Positions 8,767-18,143 of a DNA stretch of 64,000 nucleotides are shown piece by piece (the stretch's first letter is position 1; the number at the start of each line of letters is the position of its first letter). Made by a program: the position numbers and the translations under genes. The DNA comes from Alphaproteobacteria bacterium. GTDB taxonomy: Bacteria > Pseudomonadota > Alphaproteobacteria > RF32 > CAG-239. The notes below the pieces were generated by a model. It worked only from the letters and a program-made list of their open reading frames with translations, did no database searches and was not told the origin of the DNA. Location of the stretch: NCBI GenBank assembly GCA_017477185.1, contig JAFUXF010000035.1, forward strand, positions 36,851 to 100,850. Reading direction: 5' to 3'.

Positions 8767-10311
8767 TTAGCTATTTTGCTTAAATCTATCCAAAATACCT
8801 TTTTGAACGAGAACTTTACCCTTTTCCCAAGAACCATCTGCAGCCCTCTGCTTATTTGTCTCAACTTCCTCAAATTCAATTCCGTAGCCTTGACGATTCA
8901 TTGCACGATTGGATAATATTTGCTGGTTTTCTTGCAAAGTTTTCTTAAATTCGGAAGTTTGGTCTTTTTCTTCGGGAGCTTTATCAAAGCCGAGTTTTTT
9001 CCAATCATCTTCACTTAAGGTTTTTAAGGCTTCTGCCAGTTTCATATCACGCGCCGGATTATCCGTGGTAATATCCTTTTTTTGACGAACGTCTCCGCGT
9101 AATTCACTGATCACATCATTAGGCATATTCTCATTTTTTCTTAGAACGCCAAAGAAAGAGCGAGCCTTTTCTACCTTTTGGCGTTCCTCTTGTAACCCTT
9201 TAATATTTGCTTTTTCAAGATCAGTCGTTGCACCGCTGGCGAGCCTGTCAGAAGTAGCTTGATTTATTTTCTTACGCAGAGAAGATAAAGTGTCTTGACT
9301 TGCCTTTTTATTAAAAACGTCAATATTGTCTCTGACTTCCTGTGGCATCAGCTTCTTTTCTTTGTCGGAAATAATCAGCATGCCATGTGTATCTTTTGTG
9401 AATTTATCAATCCCATCAACTGTAATCCCGGCGTTCTTGTAAGCCGCAAAAACGATAGCGGCATCATTCATATCTGCCACCGTCGATAAATCAAAAGGTT
9501 TATCCTTGGTTTCTGCGTTTGCCTGATGCGCTTGAGCGGCTTCTTTGGCTTCAACATACTTGTTATGATAACCGACTTTTTTTGTAACATCCTCACCTAA
9601 ACTGTTGCGCTCCTCCGGACTCAATTGATTCAAATCAATTTTTCCATCAAATCCTTGCATCGGAATACCATGTTTAATACAAGCAATAGCAAGTTTTGCT
9701 TTGAAATCCGGCGTCATGTCATCTGCATTTGCAAAATTAACGGCAGGGACACCATCTTTTTCGACAGCTTCATGAACCATTTTATCAAAAAACTCAAAAT
9801 CAGGTACTTTTCCCTCTTCTGTTTCTAATGTCACATCTGTTGGCGAAGTATAATGAACTGTTGCTCCTAATTGTGTTTTTTCTTTATCTTTATAGACATT
9901 AAACTTTAACTCTGTATCAGCTTTGACAGGCTCAAAAACATACTCAGAATCATGTATAGCTTTATTTTGACACCATTCATTATCCCAATGTTGAATTTTT
10001 TTAGCGATCCAAGAATTATCAATTTGATTTTGTGCTTCAGTTTGAGATTTTGCGTTGTTCTGTGTAACATTAAAGGAATTGACAGGTTTGTTGTCTGCTT
10101 GGTTATTATGAGACGGAGCTTGTTCTTGCTCTTTTTTCCAAGCTTCATATTTAACTTTAAGAGCTAAACAACCTTTCAAAGTAGACAAATCAAAAGATTC
10201 TCCCTTATCTGCGAGTGTCTGAATGAAACTTACATTCTCTTTGTCTTTTTCAGCTAACCACCTATTTGCTTGTAATTGAACATTTTTTAAATTTTCATCT
10301 TTATCAGCCAT
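8767..10311 (-). CDS. Large hydrophilic hypothetical protein, paralogue of the 34154 gene
   Basis: A 514-residue soluble protein rich in Lys, Glu, Asp and Gln, with no signal peptide or membrane segment. A Gln/Asn-rich linker spans about residues 75-95. A domain near residues 130-240 (VPAVNFANADDM ... CIKHGIPMQGFDGKIDLNQ) resembles part of the protein at 34154-36049 (LYLNCPDGLSPADAKEI ... ACARAGILPKGIGINLNHA), so the two are probable paralogues. The C-terminal 200 residues are predicted helical. No enzyme motif is recognisable. GGAGTGGAAC precedes the ATG. Codon use is like the neighbours, which suggests a resident lineage-specific family. Confidence 0.7.
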   Translation of the reverse strand: MADKDENLKNVQLQANRWLAEKDKENVSFIQTLADKGESFDLSTLKGCLALKVKYEAWKKEQEQAPSHNNQADNKPVNSFNVTQNNAKSQTEAQNQIDNSWIAKKIQHWDNEWCQNKAIHDSEYVFEPVKADTELKFNVYKDKEKTQLGATVHYTSPTDVTLETEEGKVPDFEFFDKMVHEAVEKDGVPAVNFANADDMTPDFKAKLAIACIKHGIPMQGFDGKIDLNQLSPEERNSLGEDVTKKVGYHNKYVEAKEAAQAHQANAETKDKPFDLSTVADMNDAAIVFAAYKNAGITVDGIDKFTKDTHGMLIISDKEKKLMPQEVRDNIDVFNKKASQDTLSSLRKKINQATSDRLASGATTDLEKANIKGLQEERQKVEKARSFFGVLRKNENMPNDVISELRGDVRQKKDITTDNPARDMKLAEALKTLSEDDWKKLGFDKAPEEKDQTSEFKKTLQENQQILSNRAMNRQGYGIEFEEVETNKQRAADGSWEKGKVLVQKGILDRFKQNS

Positions 10312-10368
10312 TGTTCCACTCCTTAAAACCTCTATTTATTTATACTATACTCTATTTTGTCTAAAAAA

Positions 10369-10836
10369 TCAACTCTTTTTGTCTCGTTTTTTCTTAAAAA
10401 ACTCTTTCAGTACCTTCCCGCATTCTTCTGCGCAAATTCCGCTGATAACTTCCGGTCTGTGATGACAAGTCGGTTGCTCAAAAAAACGAACACCGGAAAC
10501 AATCGCCCCGCCTTTTTCATCAGTCGCCCCGAAAAACACTCTTCCGATTCGCATAAACGAAATTGCCGCCGCACACATGGTGCAGGGCTCTAAAGTGACA
10601 TACAAATCCATATTCCACAAACGTTTTTGCCCCAATTTCAGACAGGCTTGCTGCATAGCCAACATCTCGGCATGAGCTGTTGCTTCGCCGCCATGCTCAC
10701 TCATATTATGCGATTCGGCAACAATCTCGCCGCTTTCGGGGTCAACAATAACAGCCCCAATCGGAACTTCATCTTCCTCGGCCGCCAAGCGCGCCAATTC
10801 AAGCGCACGCATCATATATGTTTCTTCTTTTGTCAT
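10369..10836 (-). CDS. tadA: tRNA-specific adenosine deaminase
   Basis: TadA converts wobble A34 to inosine in tRNA-Arg(ACG). The zinc/catalytic motifs of the cytidine deaminase fold are present: HAE near residue 55 and PCTMC near 84-88. Length about 155 is standard. The frame opens with a TTG at 10842, but the ATG two codons later fits the family start. It is divergent from the RsuA-type synthase gene, an arrangement common in alphaproteobacteria. Confidence 0.92.
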   Translation of the reverse strand: MTKEETYMMRALELARLAAEEDEVPIGAVIVDPESGEIVAESHNMSEHGGEATAHAEMLAMQQACLKLGQKRLWNMDLYVTLEPCTMCAAAISFMRIGRVFFGATDEKGGAIVSGVRFFEQPTCHHRPEVISGICAEECGKVLKEFFKKKRDKKS

Positions 10837-10906
10837 CTGCAAAACTTGCTGTTGATTCCTATTGCAAAGTATGATATCAGCAATATCAAAAAGAATGGTT
10901 AATAAA

Positions 10907-11629
10907 ATGACTGAAAGAATAGCAAAATATTTAGCTCGTGCAGGTGTTTGTTCTCGCCGAGAAGCTGAAAGACTTATTGCTCAGCAACGTGTTTCTATAA
11001 ACGGAAAAGTCATAGATTCTCCGGCTTTTAATGTTGAAGGCAACGAAAAAATCAAGGTAGATGGCGAAAAAATTTCCGCCCCTGAACAAACGCGCTTATG
11101 GCTTTATTACAAACCGGTTGGGTTAGTAACGACTCATAACGATACACAAAACCGCCCAACGGTATTTGAGAATCTGCCGACCGGCTTACCTCGCGTTATC
11201 TCCGTCGGACGGTTAGATTTAAATTCTGAGGGACTTTTATTGCTGACCAACAATGGCGAGCTTTCTCGTACGCTTGAATTGCCGCAAAACGCTTGGACTA
11301 GACGCTATAAAGTTAAAGTTCACGGTACAATAGATAAAAAGAAATTAGCTGACTTAGAAAACGGAACAATCGTTGACGGTGTACATTATGGGGCAGTCAA
11401 AGTTGTAATAGAAAGCGAGCAAGGCTCAAATGCATGGCTGAGTGTTACCTTGAACGAGGGTAAAAACCGAGAAATCCGCAAGTTAATGAATTCTGTCGGA
11501 TTAGAGGTTGCACGTTTGTTGCGCTTGTCTTACGGACCATTTCAGTTAGGCAGTCTCAAAAAAGGTGAAGTACGAGAAGTTCCGCAAAAAGTCTTAAAAG
11601 AGCAATTGGGTGGAAAGTTCGCATTATGA
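10907..11629 (+). CDS. rluB: RsuA/RluB-type rRNA pseudouridine synthase
   Basis: Isomerises uridine in rRNA, most likely 23S (RluB type). An N-terminal S4 RNA-binding domain (RIAKYLARAGVCSRREAERLI) is followed by the catalytic domain with GRLDLNSEGLLLLTNNG; the Asp of GRLD is the catalytic residue. The C-terminal EGKNREIRKLM block is the RsuA-family signature. The frame is open to 10862, but alignment to the family start favours the ATG at 10907. It overlaps rsmD by four bases (ATGA), so the pair is coupled. RluB versus RluE/F/RsuA cannot be settled by eye. Confidence 0.85.
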   Translation: MTERIAKYLARAGVCSRREAERLIAQQRVSINGKVIDSPAFNVEGNEKIKVDGEKISAPEQTRLWLYYKPVGLVTTHNDTQNRPTVFENLPTGLPRVISVGRLDLNSEGLLLLTNNGELSRTLELPQNAWTRRYKVKVHGTIDKKKLADLENGTIVDGVHYGAVKVVIESEQGSNAWLSVTLNEGKNREIRKLMNSVGLEVARLLRLSYGPFQLGSLKKGEVREVPQKVLKEQLGGKFAL

Positions 11630-12168
11630 GAATTATTGGTGGGCAATATCGTGGCAAAAAACTTTTTTCACCCGATTCGGACAAAGTCCGTCCGACTTCT
11701 GACCGTGCACGTGAAGCCTTATTCAATATTTTATATTCTCAACTTGAAAATCCGTGGAATGAATATACTTTGCTAGATGTTTTTGCCGGTACCGGTGCTT
11801 TTGCCTTAGAAGCGATTTCTCGTGGTGTCAAACAAGTCGGGGTAATAGACATGGATACCACTACCATAAACAAAAATATTGCACTTTTCCCTCAAGAAAA
11901 AACCAAAATAAAAGTAATAAAAGCGAATATCCAAAAATTGCCTGCAGCCTCACGAGCTTATGATATTTTGTTTATGGACGCCCCTTATAATAAGGGCTTG
12001 AGCGAAATTGCCCTGCAACAACTTCACGATAACGGTTGGCTCAAAAAAGGCGCATTATGTCTCGTAGAAGTTGAAAAAAATGAACAACTTGCAATTCCGC
12101 CTTGCTATTCCCTGCAAAATGAGAGACACTATGGATTAGCTAAAGTTCTGTTTTTGAACTATCTATAA
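11626..12168 (+). CDS. rsmD: 16S rRNA (guanine966-N2)-methyltransferase
   Basis: Methylates G966 of 16S rRNA. The start MRIIGGQYRGKKL and PTSDRAREALFNIL are the RsmD N-terminal signature. LLDVFAGTGAFALEAISRG near residue 48 is the SAM-binding motif I, and MDAPY near residue 121 is the DPPY-type catalytic motif in its DAPY form. Length 180 is normal. The ATG overlaps the stop of the preceding pseudouridine synthase gene. Confidence 0.93.
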   Translation: MRIIGGQYRGKKLFSPDSDKVRPTSDRAREALFNILYSQLENPWNEYTLLDVFAGTGAFALEAISRGVKQVGVIDMDTTTINKNIALFPQEKTKIKVIKANIQKLPAASRAYDILFMDAPYNKGLSEIALQQLHDNGWLKKGALCLVEVEKNEQLAIPPCYSLQNERHYGLAKVLFLNYL

Positions 12169-12310
12169 ACTTTAATCAATATTTTATTCTGTAAACTTAT
12201 CTCAAAGTTTAGCCGTGCCTTTAAATTTGTTAGAAAGAAATTATTTCTTTTACTAACGCAGACGACGAGTGATGTGAAAAAAGTCTATGCAAGTTTGGAG
12301 GAGGTTTTTG

Positions 12311-12940
12311 ATGAAAGTTCTTATCGCTGATGACCACGCCCTGTTTAGGGATAATTTAAGCCTGCAATTAGAAGAGATAAATCCTGATTGTATTATTTTG
12401 CAGGCCTCAAATTTTAATCAAGCTCTGAAATTTGTAGAATCAGATAGTAAAATAGCCCTAATTGTTATGGATTTGGATATGCCTGATATGAATTGGCAAG
12501 AAGCTCTCAAAGAGCTGAAAGCAAGAGTTCCGCAAGCAAAATTTGTGGCTGTTTCAGCTTTTGAAGACAGCTCAACCATTCGCAAAAGTTTAGAAATGGG
12601 AGTAAGCGGCTATATCTCCAAACGTTCGGAAAAAGAGGTTCTAAACGGAGCATTACGCCTGATTTTAGAAGGAGGAACCTACCTACCGCCATCTGTTTTA
12701 CAACCCTCAAATGGGACAATTGTTCAAGATAACGCTTACCGCACAGGCAAAAGTCTGACTAATCGTCAAAATCAGGTGTTAGGTCTTGTGGCACAAGGAT
12801 TATCAAATAAACAGATTGCATACGAAATGGGTGTTTCAGAAGCAACCGTCAAGTTGCATATTAACGCCTTATTGCGCTCTGTCGGGGCAACCAACCGAAC
12901 ACAAGCTGTCATCATGGCTCAAAAAATGGGCATTATTTAA
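12311..12940 (+). CDS. LuxR/NarL-family response regulator (orphan)
   Basis: A 209-residue two-component regulator. The receiver domain has the acidic pair DD at residues 7-8, the phospho-acceptor Asp near 54 (IVMDLDMPDMN) and the switch Ser/Thr and Lys positions. The C-terminal GerE/LuxR HTH begins near residue 145 (LTNRQNQVLGLVAQGLSNKQIAYEMGVSEATVKLHI). The frame extends back to 12287, but the ATG at 12311 has a strong GGAGGAGG site. No histidine kinase is nearby, so the partner is unknown. A GTTAG...CTAAC inverted repeat upstream (12228-12256) could be a leader hairpin or operator. Confidence 0.88.
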   Translation: MKVLIADDHALFRDNLSLQLEEINPDCIILQASNFNQALKFVESDSKIALIVMDLDMPDMNWQEALKELKARVPQAKFVAVSAFEDSSTIRKSLEMGVSGYISKRSEKEVLNGALRLILEGGTYLPPSVLQPSNGTIVQDNAYRTGKSLTNRQNQVLGLVAQGLSNKQIAYEMGVSEATVKLHINALLRSVGATNRTQAVIMAQKMGII

Positions 12941-13198
12941 AAATCCCCATTTTCTCCATTTGTCCACGGACTTTTTTCTTCTCTACCATGCTCGTGCGCC
13001 ATTCTGAGAGTGTGACACGAATATCCATTGGCAAAAAAACATACCATATACTCGCAAAAAAACCATCAACATTGTTACATTTCTGTAAAATTAACGAAAA
13101 ATTATCGATTCCTGACTAAAGTTATATTAACTTCTGTCTAAAAATATGATACACTGATGTCATATTAAGAATAAGTCATACAAAAGGGCCTTTAGATA
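12941..13198 (+). promoter_or_regulatory. Intergenic region with candidate promoter for the pilin-like pair
   Basis: No coding frame is convincing here. The segment TCTGTCTAAAAATATGATACAC around 13134-13157 resembles the region upstream of the 34154 gene (TTGTCTAGAATTATGCTATAAC) and could hold a -10 such as GATACA. This is a weak call by eye. Confidence 0.3.
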
Positions 13199-13975
13199 AT
13201 GTATGTATGGATGGTCATAGCGGTATTTATTGTAATGATGGCGTCATTTAATTTGGCGCCGCGTGCTGATTTTAAAACCCAGCAACAAGAACCGCTGGCA
13301 GAAGCATCCATTACCAAATTTTTAGTCCAACACCGCGCCGCGGTTAAATATGCCAAAGAGCAATTCATTAAACAAATAAACGGTAGCAGTATCTCCTTAA
13401 GTAGCGGAGCAAATAACATTACTGTTTGTAATTCTTCCAAGCAAGGAAATTTATGCCCGTATCTCCCAATTGGTTACCAGTATAATCAGAATGAATTTTA
13501 CACCAAAGTTTATTGCCTGAACGAAAATGTCTATACAGAAGGAACTAATAGAAAACGTACGCGCACCAAAATTGCCGGAACAGAACCCGCAAGCTGTAAA
13601 AACACAGGTTCATCCGTTCGTTACGTTATCAGCTTTGGGCGTGTTCCTGAACGTTGGAAAAACGTTTCCACCAATAAGATTTTGGGCGATTTCTTTTTGG
13701 CTTTACACAATCAAGTACCGGCTGGAGCTTCATGCGGCATTATTGTTCCCAAACAAAATGCCAGTAACTATTACACCGAAACAACCAAAGATAGCGGTAA
13801 CGTCGACATCACATTAAGCCATAACCCGTTGGACAGCGCCTACGTTATTGAAGGCGTTGATGTTTATAACAAATCTATTCCAAAATATTTTTTAGATGAT
13901 CACGATTTCACAAGCAAATGCACCTTAACCGTAGACGGCAAATACCCTTGCCTTATCTATGTCACGCAGATGTAA
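13199..13975 (+). CDS. Membrane-anchored Cys-containing protein, possible pilus accessory (PilM-like)
   Basis: A 258-residue protein with one N-terminal membrane segment (residues 2-20) and an otherwise extracytoplasmic chain containing seven or eight Cys, consistent with disulphides. The N-terminal layout, short anchor then LVQHRAAVKYAKEQF, is reminiscent of the PilM component of thin (type IVb) pilus systems, but the protein is longer. The segment ISFGRVPERWKN and a GASCGIIVP motif lie in the C-terminal half. It ends 13 bases before the prepilin-like giant protein and is very likely cotranscribed with it. Function is inferred from context only. Confidence 0.5.
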   Translation: MYVWMVIAVFIVMMASFNLAPRADFKTQQQEPLAEASITKFLVQHRAAVKYAKEQFIKQINGSSISLSSGANNITVCNSSKQGNLCPYLPIGYQYNQNEFYTKVYCLNENVYTEGTNRKRTRTKIAGTEPASCKNTGSSVRYVISFGRVPERWKNVSTNKILGDFFLALHNQVPAGASCGIIVPKQNASNYYTETTKDSGNVDITLSHNPLDSAYVIEGVDVYNKSIPKYFLDDHDFTSKCTLTVDGKYPCLIYVTQM

Positions 13976-13988
13976 GGAGTAACATGAA

Positions 13989-16900
13989 ATGAAAAAGGTA
14001 TTTAATAAATCCGAATTAGGTAGTATTATGATTGAAGCTTTGGCCATGCTTGCCTTGATTGCTTTAGTTACGCCGTTATTATATAAAAAGACCTCTGAGC
14101 GTATGCGTGAATTACAAGACATCAACTCTGCCAGTGAGCTTCGCTCCATTGTCAAAGCCGTAGATGACTATATTTCTTCAAACTATGACACCATGGTTGC
14201 CGGCGGCACAATTACCAATTCTTGCAAAAAAAATTCTCAAAGTTATGCCGGCTTAAAGGGAGCAAACAAAAGAGTTGAAGTGCCTATTGGGCATTTTTGT
14301 GAGTTTTTACCTTACGGTATCTTAAAAGATGATGGTGAAGCCAGACAGTCTAAATTGTTTAGTAATTACAAGATTGTTCTTAAACTGCAAGGCAATGCCG
14401 TAGAAGGCGGTAATAATGTTATCACGGCATTTGTTGTCACAGATCCGACTATTGATATGCCTCAACTTCGCTCTTCAAGTATTGCGTCGATGATTGGAGG
14501 TAATGGTGGCTATGTCACAAGTAATACCGGTAATAGCGGCACCACCGCCTCTCAAGGTGTCATAAGTGGTAACCTTGGATTATGGGGAATTGCCAATACA
14601 TCTTCTGAACTGGGAATTAACGTTAAAAAAGGAGCTGTGGTTGCCGCTTCAATTCAAGGGATATCTTCCCAAAATGCCAATATTGATATTGATGATGTTT
14701 TATACCGCAGAAAACGCGATGACAAAGACCTAAACACCATGTTTACAACCTTGTTCATGGGGTCAGCAACAGCAGATAGCTTTGGACAGGAAATACAAAA
14801 TATCGGACGATTGGTCTTAGGTCAGCGTTCAGCTACTGGAAATGATAGATTATACCTCAAATCAGGAAACATTCGTGTCGGCGGCGACGGTAACATCCAA
14901 ATTGATGGAACCGGAAATGTCTCCCTCAAAACTGGTAATTTTCAAACAGAAGACGGTAAGATTTACACCAAAAAAGGAGATATCCAAACCGATAAAGGCA
15001 ATTTAAAAGCAAACAGCGGGGCTTTGTTAATTACCAACAGCGCAGATACCGCTATCAGTGTTAACAGCAATGTTTTTACCGTTGCTAAAGATGGTGTAAC
15101 AAAAGCACTAAACTTCCAAACCAATCATGGAGAAGTTACCATAAATGTAAGTAATAAAACAACTATCAATCAACCGGTTCTGATAAAATCAACAGGTGGA
15201 ACATGTACATATGCGAATAAAGCAGGATGCGCCTTAACTGTTGAAGGCGGAGAGTATGTTAATGGTAACCTGATTGTTGAAGGAACATTTGACGCCAATA
15301 AACTTCATGCCAGAACACAATTAACAGTGGGAGGAACAGATCCGGACAAAGGTCCTGCTTTGACTGTTGATTACGCAGCAAATGCTTCTAAACTAAACTT
15401 TGGCAGTGACTTATTTAAAATAACACAAACAGGAAATAAAACAGGTTCCCTAGATTTTGCGGCCTCACTCATAGCCGCAGACAAAACTTCTGCAACAGCA
15501 GGAAATTTTAAAGTAACTGTCCCAAATGCAAGTGGTAATGAAATCGGATTACGCACGGGAACATCCAATTTAATTTTAACTCAAAACATCGGCCAACTCG
15601 CCGGCAATTCTTCTAATTATCTTAAAATTGAAGGGGCATCAAATAAAACCTCTCTTATCAGCCCAAATATCAATTTTAATACAGATGCCTTTAAGCTCGC
15701 CGGAACAAATGATACCATAGATACTTTGGTTAACACTGTAACCATTAAACCAAAAGGTAAAGATGGATACTTCAGAGTAAACACCACAGGAACCTACGGA
15801 TCCATGTATGCTGATGCCATAAATGCTTATTTTACGGGTAAGGCAAATAACAATCGAAGTCACATTTATCAAAAAAACAGTGAATACCATATGCAAAATG
15901 AGAATGGGGCAGATGTCTTAAAATTAACACGTTCAGCTGATAGTAATGCATACGCAGATATCTACGCCAAAAAAGTCTTGTATAAAAACAATGACAACTC
16001 AACAAAAATCCTTGAAATAGATTTAAAAAATACAACACCATCTAACACGAATGTTACTCGTGATGACACCAATTATCCCGTCTACATTCGTAAAGGTGTT
16101 ATAGAATTAACAGATAGTGTTAGCGATGCTTATGCGATTGCCAATACAAACAAAAACGTTTACAATTACGTCAAGGCCGATAGATTTGTATCTAATAAAA
16201 AGACAGTTGACGGAGATTTGCGAAAAACAGACGGATCAGCATTAGGAGCAACCAACTATGTTGTTAATCCGGCATATACTTCTGTGATGCGCGATATCAA
16301 GCTGACCAGCCGTGGCGGTGCCCGCCTAAGCGATATTTTACCTGACTTCATCAATAAAGGTATTTATGTTGTTGATAATACTTATCCCGCAAAAGGAGAA
16401 ACCTCTTGTAGCGGCACAGGTATTTCTTTAAGTGCCTATAAAGCCAAAGGGTTATCCAGCGGCAAGGGCTACAAAGATCTAGGAAACATCGGTACTTGCA
16501 CAAGTTCGACACAAGAAGTCAGTCCATGGCTTGGCTTTGTACCTCGCCCGATTTGTCCTCCGGGATATATGGGTGTGATTACCCTGACCCCAACAAGCTT
16601 TGCTATGGCACAGGCCGGTTTTGCAGCCCATCGTTCAGAATGGAACAGAGGCAATTCTCGTTCTTCTACAACGGACCTTTATACCATCAACAACTCCATT
16701 CGTAGTCCACTAGACTACACTTCTGAAGCCTCTGCAGATGATGCGCCCATTCCATTTTACAGTCAAAAAAATACCTGGCTGAAAAGTGATGCCGTCCCTT
16801 ATCCTGCAGACTGCAACAATAATGCCAGCTGTAAAGGATGGGATTTAAGCATGGGCTTTATTTATCCGTACCAATGGTACAAACAATATATTTGGGAAGC

Positions 16901-17219
16901 CCTAAACACAAGCGGAAACTATAATAATCAAGACCTCACAAACGCACAATTAGCCGTTTTTGATACTCAAGGACCAAATCTTGATGAAACCATTATTTGG
17001 AATCTATTTCCTGTTTATGCCGGAAGTTTAGAAGGCTATGCCACGGTTTACTGCTATTTTCAACGAAATCCCAAAAGCTTCAGTTGGAACAGTAGTACCG
17101 TAGATACCGGCTACGACCAAATCGAAAATTACAAAGATGCCACCAATTTACCAAGTGCTTCTAAAACAAATAGTAATACCCTAAACGCTATTGGATCTGA
17201 AGATTTAGGACACTGGTAA
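13989..17219 (+). CDS. Giant prepilin-like surface protein (putative pilus-associated adhesin)
   Basis: A 1076-residue protein that starts like a type IV prepilin: short basic leader MKKVFNKSELG, cleavage site G|S, Glu at +5 (SIMIEALAMLALIALV) and a hydrophobic stalk. Such leaders are cut by a prepilin peptidase. The body (about residues 200-760) is a long run of short Gly/Asn/Thr-rich beta repeats such as GNIRVGGDGNIQIDG and KTGNFQTEDGKIYTKKGD, suggesting a beta-helix or fibre. The C-terminal 300 residues hold Cys and aromatic residues (RPICPPGYMG) and may be a binding tip, as in PilV-type minor pilins. AAGGAG lies upstream; a three-codon ATGAAATGA frame sits between site and start. No pilus assembly genes are in the window. 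Confidence 0.6.
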   Translation: MKKVFNKSELGSIMIEALAMLALIALVTPLLYKKTSERMRELQDINSASELRSIVKAVDDYISSNYDTMVAGGTITNSCKKNSQSYAGLKGANKRVEVPIGHFCEFLPYGILKDDGEARQSKLFSNYKIVLKLQGNAVEGGNNVITAFVVTDPTIDMPQLRSSSIASMIGGNGGYVTSNTGNSGTTASQGVISGNLGLWGIANTSSELGINVKKGAVVAASIQGISSQNANIDIDDVLYRRKRDDKDLNTMFTTLFMGSATADSFGQEIQNIGRLVLGQRSATGNDRLYLKSGNIRVGGDGNIQIDGTGNVSLKTGNFQTEDGKIYTKKGDIQTDKGNLKANSGALLITNSADTAISVNSNVFTVAKDGVTKALNFQTNHGEVTINVSNKTTINQPVLIKSTGGTCTYANKAGCALTVEGGEYVNGNLIVEGTFDANKLHARTQLTVGGTDPDKGPALTVDYAANASKLNFGSDLFKITQTGNKTGSLDFAASLIAADKTSATAGNFKVTVPNASGNEIGLRTGTSNLILTQNIGQLAGNSSNYLKIEGASNKTSLISPNINFNTDAFKLAGTNDTIDTLVNTVTIKPKGKDGYFRVNTTGTYGSMYADAINAYFTGKANNNRSHIYQKNSEYHMQNENGADVLKLTRSADSNAYADIYAKKVLYKNNDNSTKILEIDLKNTTPSNTNVTRDDTNYPVYIRKGVIELTDSVSDAYAIANTNKNVYNYVKADRFVSNKKTVDGDLRKTDGSALGATNYVVNPAYTSVMRDIKLTSRGGARLSDILPDFINKGIYVVDNTYPAKGETSCSGTGISLSAYKAKGLSSGKGYKDLGNIGTCTSSTQEVSPWLGFVPRPICPPGYMGVITLTPTSFAMAQAGFAAHRSEWNRGNSRSSTTDLYTINNSIRSPLDYTSEASADDAPIPFYSQKNTWLKSDAVPYPADCNNNASCKGWDLSMGFIYPYQWYKQYIWEALNTSGNYNNQDLTNAQLAVFDTQGPNLDETIIWNLFPVYAGSLEGYATVYCYFQRNPKSFSWNSSTVDTGYDQIENYKDATNLPSASKTNSNTLNAIGSEDLGHW

Positions 17220-17354
17220 TTTTTTTCCATCCCGATTTCTTCTTCCACATAAACCTCTGACATCATCAAGGAAAATATAAACACAAAAAGAAAATATTGA
17301 CAAAATTTTATGAAAAATATATAGTAACTGACGATAACCAATTTTTTTTATATT

Positions 17355-17867
17355 ATGATAGATTTGATTTATACCCTGCTCACATTGGCAGGCGGAATAC
17401 TCTTAGGCTCAGCCGGAGTATTCATCTCAAACAAAAAAACTGACACTGCCACCCAAACGGTATTGTGGTGTCTTTTGATGTTACCGTTATTTTTCGGTAG
17501 CGTGGCTCTTGGCGTATGGTGCGAAAACCAAGCGCATCCGCACTCATTACTCCCCATTCTCTCACAGCTGATGGTTGCCGCCATCTGGTTGTATGGCGTT
17601 ATTTTAGGGATAGCAATCTTCAAGATAAAAGGATTAAAAAAAGCACTTGAAGATCCCTTAAAAAAAGAATGGATTACAGCAGCTTGCTCAAATTTATTCC
17701 TATTCCTTCCGGTAGTTTTATGGGTAATTTTCTTACTCAGCCCATGGGATAGTTATACTTCTTTGGCAATCGCTATTGGCATCAGTGCCATTATCATGAC
17801 ACTCTTGTGGATTTTCTTCCACTTTGCACGGCTACTCAAGTATGGTTTCCGCAAACCTGCCGTTTAA
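17355..17867 (+). CDS. Hypothetical integral membrane protein
   Basis: A 170-residue very hydrophobic protein with four or five membrane segments (about residues 5-25, 37-54, 62-86, 108-128 and 135-157). The Asn, Cys and His between segments 2 and 3 (WCENQAHPHS) are the only polar exposed stretch. No family is recognised. There is no clear ribosome-binding site upstream; the preceding 60 bases are AT-rich. A strong terminator follows immediately. Confidence 0.6.
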   Translation: MIDLIYTLLTLAGGILLGSAGVFISNKKTDTATQTVLWCLLMLPLFFGSVALGVWCENQAHPHSLLPILSQLMVAAIWLYGVILGIAIFKIKGLKKALEDPLKKEWITAACSNLFLFLPVVLWVIFLLSPWDSYTSLAIAIGISAIIMTLLWIFFHFARLLKYGFRKPAV

Positions 17868-17907
17868 TCCATAAAAAATCCTCGCTTTGCGGGGATTTTT
17901 TATGGAT
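17867..17907 (+). terminator. Bidirectional-looking terminator
   Basis: Long stem ATCCATAAAAAATCC(T)CGC / GCGGGGATTTTTTATGGAT overlapping the stop codon region of the membrane-protein gene, with T run inside the distal arm. Confidence 0.8.
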
Positions 17908-17913
17908 TTTTCA

Positions 17914-17942
17914 TTGACACTAACAAGAGAAAATCTTATACA
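17914..17942 (+). promoter_or_regulatory. Near-consensus sigma-70 promoter
   Basis: TTGACA at 17914-17919, exactly 17 bases, then TATACA at 17937-17942. It lies just after a terminator and points into a 230-base segment that ends in another terminator (18144-18177), so it defines a short independent transcript. Confidence 0.65.
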
Positions 17943-17983
17943 TCAAGGTAATAAACTTATTATTCATTAAAAATTATTACTAT

Positions 17984-18106
17984 ATGAAACCTATTATTTT
18001 TTATCTTAAACGTTGTGGAAAAATTCTCATCTTTCCCTTTGCTTACCTTGGAAAAAAATTTACCAACTGTAAAGAGCGATACTCTGATTGGGTTTTGAGC
18101 AAGTAA
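17984..18106 (+). CDS. Possible 40-residue small protein (or sRNA) in an isolated transcription unit
   Basis: The frame MKPIIFYLKRCGKILIFP... ends at TAA 18104-18106. It is basic with a short hydrophobic stretch and a final polar tail. No ribosome-binding site is visible before the ATG, so the transcript from the strong promoter at 17914 could instead be a small RNA. A GTTGC/GCAAC hairpin lies downstream at 18125-18143. The antisense frame on the minus strand (17960-18187) looks less plausible because it runs through the terminator. Confidence 0.35.
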   Translation: MKPIIFYLKRCGKILIFPFAYLGKKFTNCKERYSDWVLSK

Positions 18107-18143
18107 AATAAACATCCACAACCAAGTTGCGAAGCGAAGCAAC

